Positions 18,253 to 28,139 of a DNA stretch of 64,000 nucleotides are shown here, in pieces. Each line of letters starts with the position of its first letter. Position 1 is the first letter of the stretch. The notes under the pieces are model-generated. The model did no database searches. It saw only the letters and a program-made list of their open reading frames with translations, and was not told the origin of the DNA. This DNA is from Lunatimonas salinarum (GTDB taxonomy: Bacteria > Bacteroidota > Bacteroidia > Cytophagales > Cyclobacteriaceae). The stretch is taken from NCBI RefSeq assembly GCF_017811155.1, contig NZ_JACVCV010000002.1, positions 372,001 to 436,000 on the forward strand, read 5' to 3'. The position numbers were made by a program, and so were the translations under genes.

Positions 18253-18987
18253 ATGCGATATATACTATTCCTCCCCTTTCTCCTCATTATTTTACCTTAC
18301 CGTTTGGACGCCCAGCAGGCTCATTATGTCATATTGAATGACTCCCTAAAGCTAAGGCCTTCATTAATATTCTCAGAAGAATTCAACGATTTGGATCATT
18401 GGAAAACAGAGCAAAGACCCGGAGGAAAGGTTTTTTTAAACGGAGGCAGCATGGAAATCGAGGATATTGGGGGATGTACTGTTTGGTTTGAAAAACAATT
18501 GCATCAACCCGTCATGATCGAGTTTACCGCTATCGTGATTGATAAAGGTGGGCCGCGGGACCGAGTTTCGGACTTAAACTGCTTTTGGTTGGCTACAGAC
18601 CCCTGGCACAGAGACTTCTTTGGGGACCCACATCCTCATAGAGCAGGTAAATTTAGTGAGTATGATAGCTTAAAGCTCTATTATGTAGGGCTTGGTGGCC
18701 ATGACAACACGAAGACAAGGTTTCGCAGATATACCGGAGATGGGCAAAAGCCTTTACTTCCAGAGCACGATCTTTCAGATGAAGCATATCTGATCGTTCC
18801 TAATGTACCTAACCGTATACGGATTATTGTTTACAATAATACGATCCAGTACTGGAGAAATGAACAATTGATTTTTGATGTTTATGACGCTGCGCCGTAT
18901 GAATCCGGCTATTTCGCATTCCGAACGGTTAACAATCACCTACTTATTGATGATTTTAATGTATATGAGCTATCAAAAATAGAGTAA
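18253..18987 (+). CDS. Secreted DUF6250-like protein (jelly-roll type)
   Basis: A 244-residue protein with a signal peptide (about 1-20, YRLDAQQ). The mature part is rich in beta strands and aromatic residues, including SEEFNDLDHWKTEQRP at the start, FWLATDPWHRDFFGD in the middle and a final LLIDDFNVYEL strand. This pattern matches DUF6250-type, concanavalin-like domains found in Bacteroidota proteins associated with polysaccharides. It probably binds or acts on a glycan in the periplasm or outside the cell. No catalytic pair could be assigned. It has no close neighbours on its strand; the 273 bases upstream hold no gene. Confidence 0.6.
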   Translation: MRYILFLPFLLIILPYRLDAQQAHYVILNDSLKLRPSLIFSEEFNDLDHWKTEQRPGGKVFLNGGSMEIEDIGGCTVWFEKQLHQPVMIEFTAIVIDKGGPRDRVSDLNCFWLATDPWHRDFFGDPHPHRAGKFSEYDSLKLYYVGLGGHDNTKTRFRRYTGDGQKPLLPEHDLSDEAYLIVPNVPNRIRIIVYNNTIQYWRNEQLIFDVYDAAPYESGYFAFRTVNNHLLIDDFNVYELSKIE

Positions 18988-19300
18988 CCTTAAGAGGCGT
19001 TTGGTGTTGGACGTAAGATTTAATACGCAAGACATAAGACCCGCAGAATACACGAATATATTCCGGTAACACAGAGCTGTTCCAAGTGTAGATTTCAATA
19101 CGCCCAACAATCCTAGCCTGTATACTATCACCATGCCAACTTCCTTTCCAAAAAAATTCTCATTCCGCACACAAAAAACGATGTTTAGGCGATAAGGCAA
19201 AAAGCAATGCCTTCCCAAGCCCTCAAAGGAGAAAACATCGGCTGCCGATAACCTCCGACAGCCGATGTTTTACAAAATTGAACTAGCTACAAGAACCAAG
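18988..19300. other. Intergenic region between the DUF6250-like gene and topA
   Basis: No convincing gene. At 19008-19040 there are degenerate short repeats of the type ACGTAAGA/ACGCAAGAC/ATAAGAC. An 81-codon open frame on the minus strand across this region has unusual composition (many Leu, Val, Cys) and overlaps the end of the neighbouring gene, so it is not accepted. The right part holds the hairpin listed separately. Confidence 0.5.
19232..19271 (-). terminator. Terminator-like hairpin after topA
   Basis: A perfect 13-bp stem (AAAACATCGGCTG with CAGCCGATGTTTT) around a 14-base loop, 30 bases beyond the topA stop codon. The A/T ends give a T run in the minus-strand transcript. It could work on both strands. 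Confidence 0.65.
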
Positions 19301-21625
19301 CTACTTTTTGCGTTTGAACCCGCGCCCTCCCTTTTTGGGTTCTGGCTGATTCTCAATAATTTCGATGGTCTCCGCATAGGATAGTTGATCGGCTTCTTTA
19401 TCCTTCGGGATTTTGAAATTGTTTTTTCCAAACTTGATATAAGGCCCCCAGCGTCCGTTGAGGATTTCTATTTCGGGATTTTCATCAAAGCTCTTGATGT
19501 GCTTCTTGGCATCGGCTTCCCGTTTGTCCTTAATTAGCTGTATGGCCTCTTCTTCGGTAATAGAAAGCGGATCGAATTCCTTACCCAACGATACAAATTT
19601 GCTGTCATGGCGTATGTAGGGACCAAATCGCCCTATAGCGGCCACAATTTTCTTATCCTCAAAAAAGCCAACATCCCTCGGAAGCTTAAAAAGCTCCAAC
19701 GCATCTTCTAGGGTAATGCTTTCGATAAACTGACCCTTTTTTAGGCTCGCAAACTGCTTATCTTCGTCATCCTGTTCACCAATCTGCACCAATGGACCGA
19801 ATTTGCCCAGCCTGGCAATCAGCTTTTTGCCAGTCTTGGGATCGACGCCCAATTCTCGGGAAGAGTTGACGTCCTCCCGTTTGATGTTTTCTGTTTCCTC
19901 TACTTTGGTGTGGAAGGCAGAATAAAAATTTTGGATCATGTCGTCCCAACGCTGATCACCGTGTGCAATGTGGTCAAACTCTTTCTCCACTTTAGCAGTA
20001 AAGGAATAGTCTATCACGTTAGGAAAATGCTCCACCAAAAAATCGTTCACCACCATCGCAATATTGGTGGGAAACAACTTGTTTTTGTCTGCTCCTGTAA
20101 TTTCGGACTTCTCCGCCTCTGCGAATTTCCCACCGGAGATCACCATTTCGGTGTATTTTCTAGGAGTTCCCTCCCTGGATTCTTTCACTACGTAATTCCG
20201 CTTCTGAATGGTAGAAATGGTCGGCGCATAGGTAGAGGGTCTACCAATACCCATTTCTTCTAGCTTTTTGACAAGGGAAGCTTCCGTATAGCGTGCCGGA
20301 GGCCTCGAAAAGCTTTGCCTTCCTTTCATTTCCCGAAGATCCAGCATTTGTCCCTCAGAAAGTGGCGGTAGGATACCTCTTCCCCCTTTTTCGTCGTCCT
20401 CCTCGTCTTCTTCCGTACTTTCCAGGTATACTTTTAAAAAGCCTTCAAACTTAATAAACTCTCCATTGGCTACAAGCTGCTCGTCGGAATTCGAAACGGA
20501 TATCGTTACGTGGGTTTTTTCCAACCTGGCATCTGCCATCTGGGAGGCAATAGCCCGCTTCCAAATGAGGTCGTAGAGTCGTTGCTCGTTACGATCGGAT
20601 CCAGCCTCTGATACCGAAAAGTCGGTGGGCCGAACGGCTTCGTGTGCCTCCTGGGCCCCTTCCGATTTGGAGGCAAATTTGCGCTTCTGGTGATATTCCT
20701 TTCCGTAGGAGCTTAGGATGGCATTCTCTGCACCCGAAAGGGCTTCCTCTGAAAGATTCACGCTATCAGTTCGCATATACGTAATCTTACCCGACTCATA
20801 CAGCTTTTGCGCTATGTTCATCGTTTGGGCAACCGAGAAATAAAGCTTCCTGCTCGCCTCCTGCTGAAGGGTTGAGGTGGTGAAGGGAGGCGCTGGAGAT
20901 TTCTTTGCCGGTTTTGTTTCCAGTGACTTAACCGAAAAGGAGGCTTCCAGGCATTTTTTCAGAAATGCTTCCGCTTCCTCTTTGGATTCAAATTTTTTGG
21001 GCAGCTCGGCGTGAAGTGGCTTTCCACCTGCATCAAATATTGCCGTTATACGGTAAGAAGATACCGACTTAAATTTTTCAATTTCGCGCTCCCGCTCCAC
21101 GATGAAACGGACTGCAACGGACTGTACACGTCCGGCGGACAAACCAGCTTTGATTTTTTTCCACAGCACCGGAGAAAGCTCAAAACCCACCAACCGATCA
21201 AGGATTCGGCGGGCTTGCTGGGCATTTACCAGATCCGTATCAATGGTTCGCGGATTTTCCATCGCCTTGGCGATCGCCGACTTAGTGATTTCCCTAAATA
21301 CGATCCGCTTGCTGTTTTCATCCTTTAGGCCCAAAACTTCTTTGAGGTGCCAGGAAATGGCTTCTCCTTCACGGTCATCGTCACTCGCTAGGTAAACCGT
21401 CTCCGATTCCTTCACCAGCTTCTTCAATTCTTTGATCACCTCCTTTTTGTCAGCGGTAACCTCGTAAGTAGGCTTGAAGTTGTTTTTGATGTCAATGGCG
21501 TGTTCTCCCTTGGGTAAGTCACGAACGTGACCATAACTGGAAGCAACTTTAAAGTCCTTACCCAGATACCCTTCAATGGTTTTGGCCTTGGCTGGAGACT
21601 CGACTATGACTAAGTTTTTTGGCAT
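19301..21625 (-). CDS. topA: DNA topoisomerase I (type IA)
   Basis: A 774-residue enzyme that relaxes negative supercoils. It begins with a Toprim domain (KNLVIVESPAKAKTIEGYLG, then DDDREGEAISWH), followed by the topoisomerase core with the catalytic Tyr283 in ITYMRTDSVNLS. The C-terminal part lacks the tetracysteine zinc fingers of the E. coli enzyme. It has instead three repeats of the FGPYIR/FGPLVQ type (near 620, 675 and 735), as usual in Bacteroidota. The C-terminal tail is basic. It is transcribed away from the SixA-like gene. Confidence 0.97.
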   Translation of the reverse strand: MPKNLVIVESPAKAKTIEGYLGKDFKVASSYGHVRDLPKGEHAIDIKNNFKPTYEVTADKKEVIKELKKLVKESETVYLASDDDREGEAISWHLKEVLGLKDENSKRIVFREITKSAIAKAMENPRTIDTDLVNAQQARRILDRLVGFELSPVLWKKIKAGLSAGRVQSVAVRFIVEREREIEKFKSVSSYRITAIFDAGGKPLHAELPKKFESKEEAEAFLKKCLEASFSVKSLETKPAKKSPAPPFTTSTLQQEASRKLYFSVAQTMNIAQKLYESGKITYMRTDSVNLSEEALSGAENAILSSYGKEYHQKRKFASKSEGAQEAHEAVRPTDFSVSEAGSDRNEQRLYDLIWKRAIASQMADARLEKTHVTISVSNSDEQLVANGEFIKFEGFLKVYLESTEEDEEDDEKGGRGILPPLSEGQMLDLREMKGRQSFSRPPARYTEASLVKKLEEMGIGRPSTYAPTISTIQKRNYVVKESREGTPRKYTEMVISGGKFAEAEKSEITGADKNKLFPTNIAMVVNDFLVEHFPNVIDYSFTAKVEKEFDHIAHGDQRWDDMIQNFYSAFHTKVEETENIKREDVNSSRELGVDPKTGKKLIARLGKFGPLVQIGEQDDEDKQFASLKKGQFIESITLEDALELFKLPRDVGFFEDKKIVAAIGRFGPYIRHDSKFVSLGKEFDPLSITEEEAIQLIKDKREADAKKHIKSFDENPEIEILNGRWGPYIKFGKNNFKIPKDKEADQLSYAETIEIIENQPEPKKGGRGFKRKK

Positions 21626-21787
21626 CGTATGTTTTTCGTTTTCGGCAGAAACAGGACGTTTCTTCTAAATTTGGGTTAAAAATAGAGGTCATAATAATCT
21701 TGTGCAAATATTCAGGCAAGGCAATTTTACACAGGCTGCTTTATTTTGCATGGAAATTGCTTATTCTTGGGACAAAAAAACACGCAG

Positions 21788-22264
21788 GTGAAGAAAACGC
21801 TCACACTCCTTCGGCACGGGGAAGCGACTATGGGTGAAGGTATTCGAAACGACTACCATCGATCGCTTACCCCCAATGGCATCCTTCAATTAAGCCGCCT
21901 AACAAATGTATTGGTGTCAAGTGGCGTATTCTTCGATTACACGCTCTATAGCCCGGCAAAACGAACCACAAAGACCATGGAACTTTTGGCAGAGGATGTG
22001 GCAATGGGTGTCAAGGTGGCTGACAGATCCATTTATGAGGCTTCCCTGGGAAATCTTTTGCAGGCTATCCATCGAATAGACGATAGGTATCAGGACGTGC
22101 TACTAATAGGGCATAATCCGGGCATTTCCCATCTCCAAGGATACCTAAGCGGGGACTCCTCCATCCTCTTTTTACCTGGCATGCTCGTGCGCCTTTCGCT
22201 AGAGGTAAGTAGTTGGTCAATGGTTTCCAGTTCAACGGCACATGTACTGGAAGTAATCCAATAG
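21788..22264 (+). CDS. SixA-like histidine phosphatase
   Basis: A 158-residue protein of the histidine phosphatase superfamily. The RHG motif with the nucleophilic histidine is at the start (TLTLLRHGE), the second basic motif is SPAKRTTKT and the second histidine lies in LLIGHNPGISHL. SixA removes phosphate from phosphohistidine in signalling proteins; small SixA-like proteins in other phyla have less certain targets. The start is taken as GTG at 21788 because the conserved fold starts there; an ATG at 21746 would add 14 unrelated residues. It is followed by the MATE gene at once. Confidence 0.85.
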   Translation: MKKTLTLLRHGEATMGEGIRNDYHRSLTPNGILQLSRLTNVLVSSGVFFDYTLYSPAKRTTKTMELLAEDVAMGVKVADRSIYEASLGNLLQAIHRIDDRYQDVLLIGHNPGISHLQGYLSGDSSILFLPGMLVRLSLEVSSWSMVSSSTAHVLEVIQ

Positions 22265-22294
22265 ACTTTGCTAAATCGTATACCATACAAACAG

Positions 22295-23692
22295 ATGGCG
22301 CAGCGCATCCGATTATTTTTCAGCCTTTTTAAAGAAGCTATCCGTGGAGAGGAGCAGGATTATACGCGGGTTTCACTGAAGACCGGCATTTTTTTATTGG
22401 CAGTCCCTATGATTCTGGAAATGTTGATGGAGTCACTTTTTGCCGTTGTAGATATTTTCTTCGTCGGCAAATTGGGCGAGCATGCCATTGCCACAGTTGG
22501 GCTCACGGAGGCAATGCTTACAATTGTCTATTCAGTGGGAGTAGGCGTCAGTATGGCAGGGACTGCATTGGTTGCCAGACGTTTCGGTGAAAAGGACTAT
22601 CAACGGGCAGGAACGGTCTCCTTTCAGTTACTGCTTGTAGGGGTAGTTTCTTCGGCTGTTATGGGGCTGGCTGGCTTTCTATACGCAGAAGAGCTGCTTG
22701 TCCTCATGGGGGCGGAACCCGAGTTGGTAGCTACTGGCGCCGGATTTACCAGAATCATTATGGCGGGAAATATGGCCATTCTACTGCTGTTTCTTATTAA
22801 TGGAATTTTTAGAGGTGCTGGTCAGCCTCACCTCGCCATGAGAGCCCTATGGATTTCCAACGGATTGAATATTTTATTGGATCCCTTGCTGATTTTTGGA
22901 TGGGGCAGTTTTGAGGGTTTTGGTTTGGAAGGTGCCGCATGGGCAACCACACTGGGGCGTTCCATAGGGGTTTTTTATCAAGTTTACCACCTATTCAGCG
23001 GGAAGCATCGGCTTAGCATCAGGTCGAATAACTTAAAAATCAGATGGAAAACATTAAAAAATATCATCGCCATTTCGGCAGGTGGCATGGGACAGTTCTT
23101 GGTAGATGGGGCAGCCTGGATCGTGCTAACCCGACTTGCCGCCACCTATGGTAGTGCCACAGTAGCTGGATACACCATCGCCTTTCGTGTGTTGATGTTT
23201 AGCCTCATGCCCGCATGGGGATTATCCGCCGCCGCTTCTACGCTTGTGGGTCAAAGCTTGGGAGCAGGTAAGTATTTTAGGGCGGAGCTGTCTGCTTACT
23301 ACACAGCACGGTACAATTTCATCTTCTTGGCAATAGTAACGGCGGCCTATCTGCTATTTGCCGAGGTGATCGTGGGGTGGTTTACAGCTATTCCAGAAGT
23401 AGCAGAAGTGGCTGCCAAGGGGTTGAAAATTACTGTTTTGGGGTATGTCTTTTTTGCAATTGGAATGGTAATGGTGCAGGCCTTTAACGGGGCTGGAGAT
23501 ACTAGGACACCGGCCTATATCAATATTGCTGTATTCTGGGGTTTAGAGATACCACTAGCCTACCTTGCGGGTAAGTATACGAGCATGGGAGCGGAAGGGA
23601 TCTTTATAGTGATTGCTTTTTGTCATTCGTTGCATGCGATAATCGCACTCTGGTACTTTCGAAAAGGGCATTGGAAAAGAACACTTGTGTAA
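22295..23692 (+). CDS. MATE family efflux transporter
   Basis: About 465 residues with twelve membrane helices in two related halves. Typical segments are LAVPMILEMLMESLFAVVDIFFVGKLG at the first helix and the matching GMGQFLVDGAAWIVLTRLAATYG in the second half. MATE proteins export cationic compounds by exchange with Na+ or H+. The ATG at 22295 is chosen; an in-frame TTG at 22268, directly after the preceding stop codon, is possible. It probably shares a transcript with the SixA-like gene. Confidence 0.9.
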   Translation: MAQRIRLFFSLFKEAIRGEEQDYTRVSLKTGIFLLAVPMILEMLMESLFAVVDIFFVGKLGEHAIATVGLTEAMLTIVYSVGVGVSMAGTALVARRFGEKDYQRAGTVSFQLLLVGVVSSAVMGLAGFLYAEELLVLMGAEPELVATGAGFTRIIMAGNMAILLLFLINGIFRGAGQPHLAMRALWISNGLNILLDPLLIFGWGSFEGFGLEGAAWATTLGRSIGVFYQVYHLFSGKHRLSIRSNNLKIRWKTLKNIIAISAGGMGQFLVDGAAWIVLTRLAATYGSATVAGYTIAFRVLMFSLMPAWGLSAAASTLVGQSLGAGKYFRAELSAYYTARYNFIFLAIVTAAYLLFAEVIVGWFTAIPEVAEVAAKGLKITVLGYVFFAIGMVMVQAFNGAGDTRTPAYINIAVFWGLEIPLAYLAGKYTSMGAEGIFIVIAFCHSLHAIIALWYFRKGHWKRTLV

Positions 23693-23815
23693 CGGAGGTC
23701 TGTTGGAGTTTGGGGTTCAGGAAATGGGTTAGTTTTTCGGTCATCAGGAAACCTGAAAAAACCCCAAATAACCGATTTTATTTAAAAAACACAATTTATT
23801 AACATTATAATTTAA

Positions 23816-23861
23816 AAAACCGCCCAAAAAATACCCCGATCAGGGTATTTTTTGGGCGGTT
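23816..23861. terminator. Strong bidirectional terminator
   Basis: AAACCGCCCAAAAAATACCC pairs perfectly with GGGTATTTTTTGGGCGGTTT around a 6-base loop; T and A runs lie on the two sides. It sits between the convergent MATE and fdhD genes and can end both transcripts. The rest of the 254-base gap shows nothing else. Confidence 0.8.
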
Positions 23862-23946
23862 TTTGCGCTGTACCTTTGAAGTAGGTGATAAAGTTTTTGA
23901 GCTGCACTTTTACGCAAGCTTACTGTGGGAATTATTTACTATTTTT

Positions 23947-24810
23947 TCAACCCACTTCATGTATCCTTTCGGGATAGGTATAGCAATTGAACCGGTCGCT
24001 TTTTAGGAAACCGATTAAGGTGATCCCAGTTTTCTGAGCCAGTTCGATAGCCAAACTACTGGGTGCGCCAATAGCAGCCAACACAGAAACACCCGCAACC
24101 GCCGTCTTCTGTACCAGCTCGAAGCTCACTCTTCCACTTAACAAAACCACTCGAGAGGCACTCGGCAGCAAACCTTCCCGAAAAGCGGCCCCAAGCAGCT
24201 TATCCAATGCATTGTGGCGACCCACGTCTTCCCGAATAAGCAGCCCCTTGCCCGATAGATCAAACAAACTGGCCGCATGCAGTCCTCCTGTGTACTTAAA
24301 TCCAGTTTGTTCCTGATCCAAAAACGTGCTTAATTGGAAAATTACCTCGGACGAAATAGCCGAATTCGTAAAAATGGTCTTCTGGGCCAACCTTCCGTAA
24401 ATAGCATCTATACTGGATTTTCCGCATACGCCGCAACTAGCGTTTGAAAGGAAATTTCGATCGGTGTGGCTCAAATCGCAAACCGTATCGGGAGCCAATC
24501 GCACAATTACAACGTTTCCCTCTTCGGTTTCCTTTACGCGCCTGCAGTACCGCATAAAGAGGACATGGTCCAACTTCTGAACAATCCCTTCCGCCAATAG
24601 AAAACCCATTACCAAATCGAAGTCATTCCCTGGGGTGCGCATGGTGACGTACAGGCTTTTTTCGTGCCAACGACCCGAACCCTCCCATTCTATCCGGATT
24701 TGAAGCGGCTCTTCCACAGCCACCAAGTCCGGCATCGCTCGCGCCGGAAGAGCTTCTTTCCTCACCTTGTAAACGGGTATTTTTTTCACCGGTGCAATCA
24801 ATTTGGTCAT
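23947..24810 (-). CDS. fdhD: Formate dehydrogenase accessory sulfurtransferase
   Basis: A 287-residue protein. Cys126 and Cys129 in the motif SNASCGVCGKSS correspond to the sulfur-carrying cysteines of E. coli FdhD (121 and 124). FdhD passes sulfur from cysteine desulfurase to the molybdenum cofactor, making formate dehydrogenases active. Its ATG overlaps the stop codon of the upstream molybdopterin oxidoreductase gene by 4 bases (ATGA), so both are co-translated, which suggests that this oxidoreductase is the client. Confidence 0.95.
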   Translation of the reverse strand: MTKLIAPVKKIPVYKVRKEALPARAMPDLVAVEEPLQIRIEWEGSGRWHEKSLYVTMRTPGNDFDLVMGFLLAEGIVQKLDHVLFMRYCRRVKETEEGNVVIVRLAPDTVCDLSHTDRNFLSNASCGVCGKSSIDAIYGRLAQKTIFTNSAISSEVIFQLSTFLDQEQTGFKYTGGLHAASLFDLSGKGLLIREDVGRHNALDKLLGAAFREGLLPSASRVVLLSGRVSFELVQKTAVAGVSVLAAIGAPSSLAIELAQKTGITLIGFLKSDRFNCYTYPERIHEVG

Positions 24811-27089
24811 GGAGTGAATTTTTCGATACTGACTTCGATGTACTTGGATGCCGGGCAGTGACTTTCGGGTGAGTGGCTGTCCAAAGCCACCAATACGTTC
24901 CCCTCCGGAAAATACATTGCTGCGGAACCCGGGGGGATGTCGTAAGGAATGGCCGAAAATCCCTCTAGCTGGCGTATTTTGCCTTGAAAGTAACTGATGA
25001 TACGGGTTCGGTCCATTGCTTTCAACCCCTTCCGCTTCATATCATCTGCATTCATCATCACCACCTCTCTGCTGTCCCGAATGTTTCGATAACGGTCATC
25101 GTTTCCGTAAATGGTCGTATTGAACTGGTCGTGGCTTCGCAGTGTCATAAGGATAAAGCGATCGGCTTCTATAGCATGCGTCGGTACGTGGTTAACCGTG
25201 AACTGTGCCTTTCCGTCTAGCGTCTGAAAGTTCCGATCCCTTGCACCATTGGGCAGAGAAAACCCTCCGGACTGCCTTATACGTTCGTTATAGTGCTCAA
25301 ATCCCGGAATCACCTCCTCAATTTTGTCTCGGACAAGGTCGTAGTTATCAGCATACTCTTCCCAAGGGGTGGAGTGGTTCACGCCAAAGGTTGCTCTTGC
25401 TATGCCACAAATGATCGCCACCTCACTTTTTAATCGAGGGGATACTGGAGGAAGATCGCCCATCGACATCCGCACCCTTCCGGCCGTATCTTCGGTACTT
25501 ACAAACTGTCGTCCATTAGCGGTAAGATCCTCTTCGGTTCTGCCCAGGCATGGAAGGATTAAAGCTGTTTTCCCATGAATAAGGTGGCTTCTATTAAGCT
25601 TCGTAGAAACGTGCACGGTCAATTCACAGTTCCTTAGGGCTTCAGCTACCAACTCGGTGTCTGGTGCTGCAAGCGCAAAGTTACCTCCCATACCAAAAAA
25701 CACGCGAGCTCTGCCCTCCCGCATGGCTTGTATGGACTGAACCGTTCCGAATCCCTCCTTTAGTGGAGGCTGAAATGAAAACGCTTTGCCCAATTTGGCC
25801 CCAAATGCTTCCGGCATTTTTTCCCAAATACCCATCGTCCGATCACCCTGTACATTAGAATGGCCCCGTACTGGCAGCGTCCCCGCACCAGGCTTTCCTA
25901 TCGCTCCCTTAAGCAGCAGCAAGTTAACGATCTCCCGGATGGTACTTTCGGCATTTCGCTGCTGAGTTATACCCATGGCCCAAGCGATGATGATTCGCTT
26001 GGAATGCATCATCAGTCCGGCGGCATCCCGAATCGCCCTTTCCGGCAAGCCGGAAGCCTGAATTAAGTCATCCAGTGATAAGGCGTCCAGCTGACTGACA
26101 AGTTGTTCGTAGCCCGTAGTATGGCACTTAATAAATGTCTGGTCAAAAATTTCACCTGGCCGTTCTTTCTCGGCTTCCCATAGCATCTTTTGCAATGCCT
26201 TAAGCAGGGCCAGATCTCCATTGATCTTCACCGGAAGGTAGATATCCTGCAACTGGGTGGCTTTACCTATCCACTCCCAAGGCTTCTGCGGGTGCCGAAA
26301 CCCCATCAACCCCGCTTCCGGAAGGGGATTTACAGCGATAATCTTCCCGCCTGACCGTTTGAGCTTTTGCAGTTCGGTCAACATCCTTGGTGCATTGGTG
26401 CCGGGGTTTTGACCCAAAACCATCAACACCTCTGCCTGGTGGATGTCCTCTAGTGTAACAGAGGCTTTTCCGATTCCAAGGGTTTGCTTTAAGGCTACCC
26501 CAGAGGCCTCATGACACATATTTGAGCAATCAGGCAAATTATTGGTGCCAAGCATACGTACAAAGGTCTGGTATAAAAACGCAGCTTCGTTACTAGTGCG
26601 GCCGGAGGTGTACCAGATAGACTCATCGGGACATTCCAAACGATGCAGGTGGCTTGCGATCTCCGAAAAGGCGCATTCCCAACTTACTGGTTCGTATTGA
26701 TCGCTTCCTGGCCGTAGCATCAAAGGTTCTGTGAGGCGCCCTTGTTTCTCCAACCAATGGTCACTTTCTGCCATCAGCTCCGCTACCTTGTGTTTTTGAA
26801 AAAAAGCGGCATCTACTCGGTTTTTGGTGATTTCCCACGCAACAGCCTTTGCACCGTTTTCACAATACTCGGCTATGGAAGAAACATCCTCTGGGTTTGG
26901 ATCCGGCCATGCACAGCTCGGACAATCAAATCCTTTGGGTTGATTTAGCTTAAACAACGTCTTTACACCACGGCCCACATAGGTCTCCTCCCATATTCGG
27001 TAGGCTACCGAGGAGATGGAGGGAAATCCGGCGGCGCTACTTGGTAGGGTTTCGGTTTTGGTTTCATTTGTCGGTTTCGCGTTGGACAT
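24807..27089 (-). CDS. FdhF/YdeP-like molybdopterin oxidoreductase
   Basis: A 760-residue cytosolic enzyme of the molybdopterin family with no Tat signal. It has an N-terminal CPSCAWPDP motif, which differs from the 4Fe-4S pattern of classical formate dehydrogenases, a Cys in SNMCHEASG that is the likely molybdenum ligand, and the C-terminal cofactor-binding domain (LMTLRSHDQFNTTIYGNDDRYRN). This fits the YdeP-type group, sometimes called oxidoreductase alpha (molybdopterin) subunit. A formate dehydrogenase-like activity is possible; the coupling to fdhD supports a sulfurated cofactor. No electron-transfer partner subunit is encoded next to it. Confidence 0.88.
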   Translation of the reverse strand: MSNAKPTNETKTETLPSSAAGFPSISSVAYRIWEETYVGRGVKTLFKLNQPKGFDCPSCAWPDPNPEDVSSIAEYCENGAKAVAWEITKNRVDAAFFQKHKVAELMAESDHWLEKQGRLTEPLMLRPGSDQYEPVSWECAFSEIASHLHRLECPDESIWYTSGRTSNEAAFLYQTFVRMLGTNNLPDCSNMCHEASGVALKQTLGIGKASVTLEDIHQAEVLMVLGQNPGTNAPRMLTELQKLKRSGGKIIAVNPLPEAGLMGFRHPQKPWEWIGKATQLQDIYLPVKINGDLALLKALQKMLWEAEKERPGEIFDQTFIKCHTTGYEQLVSQLDALSLDDLIQASGLPERAIRDAAGLMMHSKRIIIAWAMGITQQRNAESTIREIVNLLLLKGAIGKPGAGTLPVRGHSNVQGDRTMGIWEKMPEAFGAKLGKAFSFQPPLKEGFGTVQSIQAMREGRARVFFGMGGNFALAAPDTELVAEALRNCELTVHVSTKLNRSHLIHGKTALILPCLGRTEEDLTANGRQFVSTEDTAGRVRMSMGDLPPVSPRLKSEVAIICGIARATFGVNHSTPWEEYADNYDLVRDKIEEVIPGFEHYNERIRQSGGFSLPNGARDRNFQTLDGKAQFTVNHVPTHAIEADRFILMTLRSHDQFNTTIYGNDDRYRNIRDSREVVMMNADDMKRKGLKAMDRTRIISYFQGKIRQLEGFSAIPYDIPPGSAAMYFPEGNVLVALDSHSPESHCPASKYIEVSIEKFTP

Positions 27090-27190
27090 GCTGCGTTGGA
27101 TTTGTGTCGATGGATTTCCGTTCGAGAATGGGATACGGTTTTTCGGTAAATGTGTTAGGAAGTAAAAATATGTTATTGTATGTTTAATTC

Positions 27191-28060
27191 ATGAATAAAT
27201 ATTTGGTTTTTCTATTTACGGCAGCCATTGCCGCCTGTAACTCCCCTAAGACGCTGGACAACACCTTCTATGCGTTCAGTAACTGCATGCGCACTATGTT
27301 GGATTGTCCCGAAAGCACTTCAGAACAGGTAGATGTAATCGGTGCATTGGGATATGAAGGACTTGGAGGCCACGAATCCGTAGATTTGGTCGCGCTCAAA
27401 CAAGCATTGGATTCCAAAAACCTACAGCTACCAGAAATATATATCGGCATTTACCTAAAAGAGGGAAAAATAGTACTACCGGAAAACTGGCGTACCATGA
27501 TGGGTCTTTTCAGAGGTACAGAGGTCCTGTTTGCCCTGCACATACACGCAGATGATTTTGTAACCCCCGATGCAAACGTGGATCAGCTTTTTGTGGAAAC
27601 GTTTAAAGAGTTATCACAGGAGGCAGAGGAATACCAAATTCACTTAGGCATCTATCCCCACTACGCCTTTTATTGCGAAAAAACTTCCCATGCGTTGGAT
27701 TTGGTAAAAAAAGTAGCCCATCCCCGATTTGGGATGACGCTGAATCTCTGTCATTTACTTAAGGTCGAGGGAGAATCGGGCTGGGAGCAAAAAGTGGAAG
27801 GACTGATTCCCCACCTGAAAATGGTTTCCATACACGGTGCAGACGGTGGTGATACGCAAGCCATGGGTTGGGATCGACTCATACAGCCATTAGGCGAGGG
27901 CAGTTTTGACACCTTTCGCTTTGTCCAATATCTAAAAGACCAAGGGTACAAGGGGATATTCGGCCTGCAGTGCTTCGGCATTCAGCAAGACTGTAAAGAG
28001 GCACTCCGCCATTCAATGCAGGCGTGGCGTAATTTCCAGGAACGTTACAGTGAAGGCTGA
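27191..28060 (+). CDS. Lipoprotein with xylose-isomerase-like TIM barrel
   Basis: A 289-residue protein with a lipoprotein signal peptide (TAAIAAC, Cys16). The mature part follows the sugar phosphate isomerase/epimerase (PF01261) pattern: EQVDVIGALGYEGLGG, HLGIYPHYAFYCEKT, RFGMTLNLCHLL and KMVSIHGADGG, with Glu, His and Asp at the usual metal-site positions. Members of this family act on sugars, and some hydrate the unsaturated products of 3-keto-glycoside cleavage. It stands before two sulfatase genes and a PQQ dehydrogenase, all lipoproteins, which suggests a role in glycan use at the cell envelope. Confidence 0.8.
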   Translation: MNKYLVFLFTAAIAACNSPKTLDNTFYAFSNCMRTMLDCPESTSEQVDVIGALGYEGLGGHESVDLVALKQALDSKNLQLPEIYIGIYLKEGKIVLPENWRTMMGLFRGTEVLFALHIHADDFVTPDANVDQLFVETFKELSQEAEEYQIHLGIYPHYAFYCEKTSHALDLVKKVAHPRFGMTLNLCHLLKVEGESGWEQKVEGLIPHLKMVSIHGADGGDTQAMGWDRLIQPLGEGSFDTFRFVQYLKDQGYKGIFGLQCFGIQQDCKEALRHSMQAWRNFQERYSEG

Positions 28061-28139
28061 CCATTCTCCTTTGCTGGAAAATTCGTTGGCTTAACAAAAA
28101 CGCTGGCAGCAAAATCACAAACCAAATCTACTATACTAA

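Noticed and set aside
19008-19040. Short ACGTAAGA/ACGCAAGAC-type repeats
   Set aside because: Only about three degenerate units; too little to call a repeat element.
18973-19218. 81-codon open frame on the minus strand between the DUF6250-like gene and topA
   Set aside because: No family, odd composition, and it crosses short degenerate repeats; treated as non-coding.
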